Positions 1 through 5,523 of a DNA stretch of 5,620 nucleotides are shown here, in pieces. The notes below the pieces were generated by a model. It worked only from the letters and a program-made list of their open reading frames with translations, was not told where the DNA came from and did not search any database. Made by a program: the position numbers and the translations under genes. The stretch's first letter is position 1; each line of letters opens with the position of its first letter. The stretch comes from Polaromonas sp. (GTDB lineage: Bacteria; Pseudomonadota; Gammaproteobacteria; Burkholderiales; Burkholderiaceae_C), in NCBI GenBank assembly GCA_023259235.1, contig JAHFQQ010000224.1, positions 1-5,620 on the forward strand, read 5' to 3'.

Positions 1-739
1 TGATCTGGCGGCGGAGATGAACTATGAATCGGCCCGCATTGCCCGTGCTGCCTGCGACAAGTTCTCCACGCCCGGGAAACCGCGTTTTGTTGTCGGCGCG
101 CTTGGCCCGACGCCCAAAACTGCCAGCATCAGCCCCGACGTGAATGATGCGGGTGCGCGCAATACCAGTTTTGAAGAACTGCGCAGGGCCTACTACGAGC
201 AGACGGAAGCGCTGGTCAGAGGCGGGGCCGATGTGCTGCTGGTCGAAACGATTTTCGACACGCTCAACGCGAAAGCCGCGCTGTTTGCGATCGACGAATA
301 CTTTGAAAATTCTGGCGAACGCCTGCCGCTCATCATCAGCGGTACCGTGACCGATGCCTCGGGCCGCATCCTGAGCGGCCAGACCGTGACCGCTTTCTGG
401 CACAGCGTGCGTCATGCCCGGCCACTGGCGATCGGACTCAATTGCGCGCTGGGTGCCGCGCTGATGCGCCCTTACATTCAGGAGCTGGCCAAAGCCGCGC
501 CCGACACCTTCATCAGCTGCTACCCCAACGCCGGCCTGCCCAACCCCATGAGCGACACCGGCTTTGATGAAACGCCCGACGTCACCTCGCGCCTGTTGCG
601 TGAATTTGCCGAAGAAGGGCTGGTCAATATCGTCGGCGGTTGCTGCGGCACCACGTCCGAGCACATCAGCGCGATTGGGCAGGCGGTCAATCTGGTGGCG
701 CCGCGCCAGCGTCGGAGTTTTTACCGGGAAGCAGCCTGA
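1..739 (+). CDS. metH: Homocysteine S-methyltransferase, stand-alone N-terminal module of split MetH (5' partial)
   Basis: This is the homocysteine-binding module of cobalamin-dependent methionine synthase. It activates homocysteine on zinc so that its thiol can take the methyl group from methylcobalamin. The first complete codon is at position 2, and the true start lies upstream of the window. By alignment from memory with E. coli MetH, about 100 residues are missing and the full protein would be near 345 aa. Visible motifs are LGPTPKTASISPDVND, ETIFDTLNAKAA, SGTVTDASGR-LSGQT, GLNCALG (Cys codon at 443-445) and VGGCCGTT (Cys codons at 641-646). These three cysteines match the zinc ligands Cys247, Cys310 and Cys311 of E. 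coli MetH. The protein stops at TGA 737-739, just after the domain, where one-piece MetH would continue through a linker. The ATG at 17 is internal because conserved family sequence precedes it. The rest of the enzyme is encoded from 904. The bare symbol metH is shared with that gene. Confidence 0.95.
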   Translation, partial: DLAAEMNYESARIARAACDKFSTPGKPRFVVGALGPTPKTASISPDVNDAGARNTSFEELRRAYYEQTEALVRGGADVLLVETIFDTLNAKAALFAIDEYFENSGERLPLIISGTVTDASGRILSGQTVTAFWHSVRHARPLAIGLNCALGAALMRPYIQELAKAAPDTFISCYPNAGLPNPMSDTGFDETPDVTSRLLREFAEEGLVNIVGGCCGTTSEHISAIGQAVNLVAPRQRRSFYREAA

Positions 740-756
740 GGCCCGGTACCGTCTCT

Positions 757-786
757 CTGCCGGCTTTCCGGGAGTACTGCTAAAAT
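757..786 (+). promoter_or_regulatory. Extended -10 promoter for the riboswitch-metH transcript
   Basis: The sequence TGCTAAAAT at 778-786 is an extended -10 element: TGn, then TAAAAT, which matches 5 of 6 bases of TATAAT. A poor -35 candidate (CTGCCG, 757-762) lies 18 bases upstream, as is usual when a TGn motif compensates. The predicted transcription start is about 792-794, right at the first base of riboswitch helix P1. The second metH gene would therefore have its own promoter, although readthrough from the upstream gene remains possible. This rests on sequence only. Confidence 0.55.
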
Positions 787-792
787 GGCGGC

Positions 793-880
793 TCCCAAGG
801 AGCGTTGCAGCGAAACTCACCGTTTCGCCAGGCTTGGGGTAAACCGGGTTTCCTTGTGAAACACCTTTGCAACGACGCTC
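793..880 (+). promoter_or_regulatory. SAH (S-adenosylhomocysteine) riboswitch aptamer
   Basis: All helices of the SAH riboswitch can be drawn. P1 is CCCAAG 794-799 with CTTGGG 833-838, plus a T793-G839 wobble. P2 is GCGAAAC 810-816 with GTTTCGC 822-828, closed by a 5-base loop. The optional P3 hairpin is GTTTC 848-852 with GAAAC 858-862. The P4 pseudoknot is GAGCGTTG 800-807 with CGACGCTC 873-880, 8 pairs including a U-G wobble. The core AGGAGCG-TTGCA and GCCAGGCT strings match the Ralstonia solanacearum aptamer as remembered, including the U-G wobble and closing G-C at the same places in P4. The family binds SAH, discriminates against AdoMet, and turns on methyl-cycle genes such as ahcY and metH. 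The predicted transcript starts at P1 and the metH start codon is 23 bases after P4, so the position is also typical. Confidence 0.95.
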
Positions 881-902
881 ACCTTGATCCGAAGGTGATG
901 CG
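876..902 (+). promoter_or_regulatory. Shine-Dalgarno-masking hairpin, expression platform of the SAH riboswitch
   Basis: TCACCTT 879-885 pairs perfectly with AAGGTGA 892-898 around the loop GATCCG. Past a bulged T899, CGC 876-878 can also pair with GCG 900-902. The ribosome binding site AAGG (892-895) lies in the 3' arm. The 5' arm shares positions 876-880 with the 3' strand of aptamer helix P4. When SAH stabilises P4, five of the ten hairpin pairs are lost and the site should open. Without SAH the hairpin masks it. This predicts a translational ON switch. The pairings are seen in the sequence; the switching mechanism is inferred. No terminator-like U tract is present in the leader, which argues against transcriptional control. 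Confidence 0.65.
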
Positions 903-903
903 C

Positions 904-3777
904 ATGTCTCAAATCAAGAAACCTGTTTTCGTTCCTCCCATGAAGTTGTCCGGTCTGGAGCCGGTCACCATTGGCGCTGCCTGTTCAGTTGAGGACAGCG
1001 CTGACGCGCCCGCCCCCAGCGCCCAATCAGTTGGGGACAGGGCTGAAGGTCTGTCCCCAATCGCTTCATTTGTCAACATCGGCGAGCGCACCAACGTCAC
1101 CGGCTCCAGGGCCTTTGCGCGCCTGATCCTCAACGGCGACTTTGAAGCCGCGCTGGTGGTGGCGCGCCAGCAGGTCGAAAACGGCGCGCAGATCATCGAC
1201 ATCAACATGGACGAGGCCATGCTCGACAGTCAGGCCGCCATGGTGCGATTTTTGAACCTGATTGCCGGCGAGCCGGATATTGCCCGCGTGCCCATCATGA
1301 TCGACAGCTCCAAGTGGAGCGTGATCGAAGCGGGCCTGCGCTGCATCCAGGGCAAGGGCATCGTCAACTCGATTTCCATGAAGGAAGGGCTGGACGCTTT
1401 CAAGCAGCAGGCCAGGCTGCTCAAGCGCTACGGGGCAGCTGCCGTGGTGATGGCGTTTGACGAGCACGGCCAGGCCGATACCTATGAGCGCAAGATCGGC
1501 ATTTGCGCGCGGGCTTACCACGTGCTGGTCGATGAGCTCGACTTTCCGCCCGAAGACATCATTTTTGACCCCAACATCTTTGCCATTGCCACCGGCATTG
1601 AAGAGCACAACAACTACGCGGTCGATTTCATCAACGCCACGCGCTGGATCAAGGCCAATCTGCCGGGTGCCAAGGTGTCGGGCGGCGTGAGCAACGTGAG
1701 CTTCAGCTTTCGCGGCAACGACCCGGTGCGCGAAGCGATTCACACCGTGTTTTTGTACCACGCGATTCAGGCCGGCATGGACATGGGCATCGTCAACGCG
1801 GGCATGATCGGCGTCTATGACGACCTGGAGCCGACGCTGCGCGAGCGCGTCGAAGACGTGGTGCTGAACCGCCGGCCGGACGCCGGTGAGCGGCTGGTCG
1901 AAATTGCCGAAACCGCCAAGAGTGGCGCCCGGGACGACAGCAAAAAATACGAGTGGCGCTCGCTGCCGGTGCGCGCGCGGCTGTCGCATGCGCTGGTGCA
2001 TGGCATGAACGAATTCATCATCGAAGACACCGAGGAAGTCTGGCAGGCGATCAAGGCTGAGGGCGGCCGCCCGCTGCATGTGATCGAAGGCCCGCTGATG
2101 GACGGCATGAACGTGGTTGGCGACCTGTTTGGCCAAGGCAAGATGTTTTTGCCGCAGGTGGTCAAGAGCGCCCGCGTCATGAAGCAGGCCGTGGCGCATC
2201 TGCTGCCCTATATTGAAGCCGAAAAGCTGTTGCTTGAAGCCGCTGGCGGCGACGTGAAGACCAAGGGCAAGATCATCGTTGCCACGGTCAAGGGCGACGT
2301 GCATGACATTGGCAAGAACATTGTTACCGTGGTGCTTCAGTGCAACAACTTCGAAGTGGTGAACATGGGTGTGATGGTGCCGTGCCATGAGATTTTGGCG
2401 CTGGCCAAGGCCGAGGGCGCCGACATTGTCGGCCTGTCGGGCCTGATCACACCGAGCCTGGAAGAGATGCAGTACGTCGCCGGCGAGATGCAAAAGGACG
2501 AATATTTCCGCCTCAGGAAGATCCCGCTGATGATTGGCGGCGCCACCACCAGCCGGGTGCACACGGCCGTCAAGATCTCGCCGCATTACGAGGGGCCGGT
2601 CGTCTATGTGCCCGATGCGTCGCGCAGCGTGAGCGTGGCGCAAAGCCTGCTTTCCGAGCAGGCCACCAGGTACATTGACGAGATCCGGGCCGACTACGCC
2701 AAGGTCCGAACCCAGCACGCCAACAAAAAGCAGACGCCGATGTGGCCGCTGGCCAAGGCCCGCGCTAACGCCACGCGCATCGACTGGACCAATTACACCC
2801 CCCCCGTGCCCAGGTTCATTGGCCGCCGGGTATTCAAGAATTTCGATTTGACTGAACTGGTGAAGGTCATCGACTGGGGCCCGCTTTTTCAGACCTGGGA
2901 CCTGGCCGGGCATTTCCCAGAAATTCTCAAGGACGAGGTGGTCGGTACCGAAGCGGTGCGCGTCTATGCCGATGCCAGGCGCATGCTCAAGCGTCTGATT
3001 GAAGGCCGCTGGCTCAGCGCCAGTGGCGTGATCGGCCTGTATCCGGCCAACAGCGTGGGCGACGACATCGAGATCTACACCGACGAGTCGCGCAGCGAAG
3101 TGGCCATGACCTGGTATGGCCTGCGCCAGCAGACCGAAAAGACCGCGGTTGACGGCGTCATGCGCCCCAGTCGCTGCATGGCCGATTTTATCGCACCCAG
3201 GGCGTTTACTCCTGAAATAATAGCTGCTCATGGAGATGATACGAGGGCGAAGAGCCTGAATGGCTTAAAAGTTCCAGACTATATCGGCCTATTTGCGGTC
3301 ACCGCCGGATTGGGGGCCGAAAAGAAGGAGAAGTACTTTCAGGACGACCATGACGACTATTCATCGATCATGCTCAAGTCGCTCGCCGACCGCCTTGCCG
3401 AAGCGTTCGCAGAAAGCCTGCACAAGCGCGTGCGGCAGGACCTTTGGGGCTACGCGGCCGTGGAGTCGCTGACGGCTGACGAGCTGATTGCTGAAAAATA
3501 CCAGGGCATCCGCCCGGCGCCCGGCTACCCGGCCTGCCCGGACCACAGCGTGAAAAAAGACATGTTCGAACTGCTGCGCGCCGATGAGGTGGGCATGGCG
3601 CTGACCGAAAGCATGGCCATGACGCCAGCGGCCAGCGTCAGCGGCTTTTACCTGAGCCATCCGCAAAGCACCTACTTCAGCGTGGGCAGGATCGGCGATG
3701 ACCAGTTGCAGGACCTGGCGCAGCGACGTGGCGCCAAGGCCGAGGACTTGCAACGCTTGCTGGCGCCGAATTTATGA
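904..3777 (+). CDS. metH: Cobalamin-dependent methionine synthase, folate/B12/AdoMet module (second part of split MetH)
   Basis: This cytoplasmic protein (957 aa) moves the methyl group of 5-methyltetrahydrofolate through cobalamin to homocysteine. Domains in order: a short N-terminal linker (MKLSGLEPVTIG); the pterin-binding barrel, about 56-330, with GERTNVTG, DINMDEAMLD, MIDSSKW and GGVSNVSFSFRGNDP; the cobalamin cap, about 390-430, with VIEGPLMDGMNVVGDLFG; the B12-binding Rossmann domain with D465-x-H467-x-x-G470, where His467 is the cobalt ligand, and S512-GLITPS; and the AdoMet reactivation domain from about 656, with R870-PAPG-Y875. The homocysteine domain is absent and is encoded by the upstream gene. 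ATG 904 is chosen because AAGG at 892-895 lies 8 bases upstream. ATG 898 is only 2 bases from that site, and any start near 805 would lie inside the riboswitch. Two insertions relative to E. coli MetH, about 27 and 20 residues, fall in inter-domain or loop regions. Translation is probably SAH-controlled. Confidence 0.97.
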   Translation: MSQIKKPVFVPPMKLSGLEPVTIGAACSVEDSADAPAPSAQSVGDRAEGLSPIASFVNIGERTNVTGSRAFARLILNGDFEAALVVARQQVENGAQIIDINMDEAMLDSQAAMVRFLNLIAGEPDIARVPIMIDSSKWSVIEAGLRCIQGKGIVNSISMKEGLDAFKQQARLLKRYGAAAVVMAFDEHGQADTYERKIGICARAYHVLVDELDFPPEDIIFDPNIFAIATGIEEHNNYAVDFINATRWIKANLPGAKVSGGVSNVSFSFRGNDPVREAIHTVFLYHAIQAGMDMGIVNAGMIGVYDDLEPTLRERVEDVVLNRRPDAGERLVEIAETAKSGARDDSKKYEWRSLPVRARLSHALVHGMNEFIIEDTEEVWQAIKAEGGRPLHVIEGPLMDGMNVVGDLFGQGKMFLPQVVKSARVMKQAVAHLLPYIEAEKLLLEAAGGDVKTKGKIIVATVKGDVHDIGKNIVTVVLQCNNFEVVNMGVMVPCHEILALAKAEGADIVGLSGLITPSLEEMQYVAGEMQKDEYFRLRKIPLMIGGATTSRVHTAVKISPHYEGPVVYVPDASRSVSVAQSLLSEQATRYIDEIRADYAKVRTQHANKKQTPMWPLAKARANATRIDWTNYTPPVPRFIGRRVFKNFDLTELVKVIDWGPLFQTWDLAGHFPEILKDEVVGTEAVRVYADARRMLKRLIEGRWLSASGVIGLYPANSVGDDIEIYTDESRSEVAMTWYGLRQQTEKTAVDGVMRPSRCMADFIAPRAFTPEIIAAHGDDTRAKSLNGLKVPDYIGLFAVTAGLGAEKKEKYFQDDHDDYSSIMLKSLADRLAEAFAESLHKRVRQDLWGYAAVESLTADELIAEKYQGIRPAPGYPACPDHSVKKDMFELLRADEVGMALTESMAMTPAASVSGFYLSHPQSTYFSVGRIGDDQLQDLAQRRGAKAEDLQRLLAPNL
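985..1060. repeat. REP-like palindrome with a degenerate upstream copy, inside metH
   Basis: TTGGGGACAG 1031-1040 and CTGTCCCCAA 1051-1060 are perfect 10-bp inverted arms around a 10-base loop. The left arm with its flanks, TCAGTTGGGGACAGGGCTGA (1027-1046), is repeated 42 bp upstream at 985-1004 with 18 of 20 bases identical. The segment lies in the linker ahead of the pterin domain, where E. coli MetH has about 4 residues and this protein has about 31 (codons 976-1068). It is a multiple of three with no stop, so metH stays open. Hairpins with GGGGACAG/CTGTCCCC arms are remembered as dispersed REP-type repeats in proteobacterial genomes. Calling this one a member is inference. Confidence 0.6.
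3199..3276. repeat. AT-richer in-frame insertion in metH, possible dispersed-repeat remnant
   Basis: E. coli MetH reads AP-KLSGKA-DYIG here, while this protein has about 26 residues between AP and DYIG. The extra DNA is less GC-rich than the surrounding gene and uses codons otherwise scarce in it: consecutive ATA ATA at 3217-3222, AGG at 3244 and TTA at 3265. It contains a short dyad, AGCC-TGAAT-GGCT (3253-3265). The string AATAGCTGCTC resembles the start of a short repeat I recall as frequent in Comamonadaceae genomes, which could not be checked. It lies in a loop of the AdoMet domain and keeps the frame. Confidence 0.4.
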
Positions 3778-3779
3778 GA

Positions 3780-3799
3780 AGGCTGGGTTTCAGCAGCCT
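3780..3799. terminator. Weak hairpin between convergent metH and comM
   Basis: AGGCTG 3780-3785 pairs with CAGCCT 3794-3799 around an 8-base loop, in the 12-bp gap between the two stop codons and overlapping the comM stop. It could serve both strands, but neither side has a T run, so it is not a standard intrinsic terminator. Confidence 0.25.
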
Positions 3800-5334
3800 G
3801 CCTTGAGCACCCGCCGGTACTGCACCGCTTCGGCCACGTGCGTGACCTGCACCGCTTGTGCGCCCGCCAGGTCGGCGATGGTTCTGGCCACTTTCAGGCA
3901 GCGGTGAATCCCGCGGCCCGACCAGCCCAGCCGCGCCGCCGCGGTGTTGAGAAATTTCGCCGCCGCCGGATCAAGCTGGCATTGCGCATCAATTGCCCTG
4001 CCTTCCAGTGCCTGGTTGCTGCTGCCTTGCCGGGTGATGGCACGCTCGTGGGCCAGCACGACGCGGCTGCGGACGGCGTCGCTCGCCTCGCCTGGCGGTG
4101 TGTTCACCAGTTCGTCGGCCGCGAGCGCACCGACCTCCACATGCAGGTCGATCCGGTCCAGCAGCGGCCCGCTGAGTTTGCCCTGGTAGCGAGACACCTG
4201 GTCGGCTGAGCAGCGGCAGGCGCGCAGGCGGGAGCCAAGGTAGCCGCAGGGACAGGGGTTCATGGCGGCGATCAGCTGGAAACGGGCTGGAAACTCGGCG
4301 CGGTGCGCGGCCCGGGAGATGGTGATGGTGCCCGACTCCAATGGTTCGCGCAGGGCTTCCAGCGCCGCGCGCGGAAATTCAGGCAATTCGTCGAGAAATA
4401 AAACACCCCGGTGCGCCAGTGAAATTTCGCCGGGCCGCGGCGGCGAGCCGCCGCCCACCAGGGCAATGGCGCTGGCCGTGTGGTGTGGTGAGCAGGTTGG
4501 CCGCACCGCCCAGTGTTCAAGTGCAAAGCGCCCGCTCAGCGAGGCGACCGCGGCGCATTCAAGGGCTTCCTGCCTCGTCATGGCAGGCAGCAGGCCGGCA
4601 AAGCGTTGCGCCAGCATGGATTTGCCGGAGCCGGGCGGGCCCATCATCAGCACGCTGTGGCCGCCGGCTGCAGCGATCTCCAGCGCGCGCCGCGCCACCG
4701 CCTGGCCCTTGACATCGGCAAGATCAGGATAAACCGGTTGCCGCGGCGTTGACACCGACCCGATGCGGGACCAGCCCTCCAGTCCTTCCGGTGCTGCGCT
4801 GCCAGGCAGAAACTGGCTGACCACATCGAGCAAATGGCGCGCTCCGAAAATCTGCGCATCGGGCACCAGTGCTGCTTCCTGGGCGCTGCCTTCGGGCAGC
4901 ACCAGTTTGGGCGGTCTGCCGGTGGCGTTGCCGGCACGACGGACCAGGGCCAGGCTCATGGCCAGGGCTCCCCGCACGGGCCGCAAATCCCCGCCGAGCG
5001 AAAGTTCGCCCGCAAATTCGTAGCCCACCAGCTTGCTTGCATCAACCTGGCCGCTGGCGGCCAGAATCCCCATCGCAATTGGCAAGTCAAAGCGGCCGGA
5101 ATCCTTGGGCAGGTCGGCCGGCGCCAGATTCACGGTGATTCTCTTGTTGGACGGAAACTCCAGTCCGGTGTTCTGAATGGCGGATCGAACCCGCTCCCGG
5201 GCTTCCTTTACTTCGGTTTCAGCGAGCCCAACCAATGTAAAGCTGGGCAAGCCATTGGCCAGATGGACCTCGACGCAGACTGGCCGCGCCTCCAGGCCCA
5301 ACAAGGCACGGCTGTGCACTAAAGACAAGCTCAT
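3790..5334 (-). CDS. comM: ComM/YifB family AAA+ ATPase (Mg-chelatase-like)
   Basis: The product is 514 aa, close to E. coli YifB (506 aa). ComM from naturally transformable bacteria is a hexameric helicase that drives branch migration when incoming single-stranded DNA pairs with the chromosome. The family is also widespread in species not known to be competent. Order: N-terminal Lon-like/ChlI domain (MSLSLVHSRALLGLEA, VEVHLANGLPSFTLVGL, VNLAPADLPKDSGRFDLPIA); AAA+ domain with Walker A GPPGSGKS (232-239) and Walker B LFLDE (312-316); MNPCPCGY with paired cysteines C361/C363 and C373/C375; LSGPLLDRIDLHVEV; and a C-terminal helical domain ending KVARTIADLAG-VAEAVQYR. The start at 5334 matches the family N-terminus and has GGGAG (5344-5348) 9 bases upstream. 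An in-frame ATG at 5373 would add 13 residues absent from the family. An oddity: the usual RPFRxPHHT is RPTCSPHHT at 278-286. The gene is convergent with metH and divergent from the gene at 5524. Confidence 0.95.
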   Translation of the reverse strand: MSLSLVHSRALLGLEARPVCVEVHLANGLPSFTLVGLAETEVKEARERVRSAIQNTGLEFPSNKRITVNLAPADLPKDSGRFDLPIAMGILAASGQVDASKLVGYEFAGELSLGGDLRPVRGALAMSLALVRRAGNATGRPPKLVLPEGSAQEAALVPDAQIFGARHLLDVVSQFLPGSAAPEGLEGWSRIGSVSTPRQPVYPDLADVKGQAVARRALEIAAAGGHSVLMMGPPGSGKSMLAQRFAGLLPAMTRQEALECAAVASLSGRFALEHWAVRPTCSPHHTASAIALVGGGSPPRPGEISLAHRGVLFLDELPEFPRAALEALREPLESGTITISRAAHRAEFPARFQLIAAMNPCPCGYLGSRLRACRCSADQVSRYQGKLSGPLLDRIDLHVEVGALAADELVNTPPGEASDAVRSRVVLAHERAITRQGSSNQALEGRAIDAQCQLDPAAAKFLNTAAARLGWSGRGIHRCLKVARTIADLAGAQAVQVTHVAEAVQYRRVLKAGC

Positions 5335-5355
5335 TGAAGGCAGCTCCCGTTCAAA

Positions 5356-5396
5356 TGCGTCAAAGTTGTGCATCCGTGATGCGTCAACCTGGTGCG
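5356..5396 (+). promoter_or_regulatory. Two NtrC-like enhancer sites
   Basis: Two 17-bp dyads resemble the NtrC consensus TGCACC-N5-GGTGCA: TGCGTC-AAAGT-TGTGCA (5356-5372) and TGCGTC-AACCT-GGTGCG (5380-5396). Each matches 9 of 12 half-site positions. Their centres lie about 131 and 107 bp upstream of the start predicted for the sigma-54 promoter at 5469, a usual enhancer distance. The 24-bp spacing is not a whole number of helical turns, which weakens the case. Confidence 0.4.
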
Positions 5397-5397
5397 C

Positions 5398-5425
5398 GGT
5401 GTATTTCTTATCTCTCTGCAGTCAA
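5398..5425 (-). promoter_or_regulatory. Tentative sigma-70 promoter for comM
   Basis: On the minus strand TTGACT (5420-5425) matches 5 of 6 bases of the -35 consensus. A 16-base spacer is followed by TACACC (5398-5403), which matches only 3 of 6 bases of TATAAT. It would give a leader of about 57 bases for comM. The -10 is weak, so this is only the best candidate seen. Confidence 0.25.
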
Positions 5426-5468
5426 CGCAGCCGTCCCGGACATGGCGGACTGGTGCGTTACGAGGGAC

Positions 5469-5484
5469 TGGCACGGTACATGCT
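5469..5484 (+). promoter_or_regulatory. Sigma-54 (RpoN) promoter
   Basis: TGGCACGGTACATGCT fits the sigma-54 consensus TGGCACG-N4-TTGCW with one mismatch. The invariant GG (5470-5471) and GC (5482-5483) are separated by exactly 10 bases. The predicted start is near 5495, giving a leader of about 29 bases to the ATG at 5524 with its own ribosome binding site. Sigma-54 promoters need an activator ATPase; the upstream dyads suggest NtrC. Confidence 0.75.
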
Positions 5485-5523
5485 TGGAAGACCTCGTCCC
5501 ATTTAACAACCTCGGAGCCCGCC

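Noticed and set aside
742..772. Possible terminator hairpin CCCGG/CCGGG after the first metH gene
   Set aside because: Only five pairs around a 21-base loop, with no T run after it, and it overlaps the promoter for the next gene.
785..859. Small open frame of 24 codons (ATG 785 to TGA 857-859) running through the riboswitch
   Set aside because: Its ATG overlaps the -10 box and lies upstream of the predicted transcript start, it has no ribosome binding site, and the sequence is explained by the aptamer helices.
805..903. N-terminal extension of the second metH protein beginning near 805
   Set aside because: This stretch is the SAH riboswitch and its expression platform. It begins just after the predicted transcription start, and the family homology begins only after 904.
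1066..3231. Very long open frame (721 codons) on the minus strand across metH
   Set aside because: The plus strand encodes a clearly conserved enzyme over the whole stretch. High GC at third codon positions removes stops from the antisense frame, and the translation is His/Ala-rich with no recognisable motif.
3838..5322. Several open frames of 80-160 codons on the plus strand opposite comM
   Set aside because: They are antisense shadows of a conserved AAA+ ATPase, rich in Arg/Ala/Pro, with no motif or convincing ribosome binding site.
5335..5373. Thirteen-codon extension of ComM to an ATG at 5373
   Set aside because: The family starts with MSLS at 5334, which has GGGAG at a good distance. 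The extension has no family match and overlaps putative regulatory dyads.
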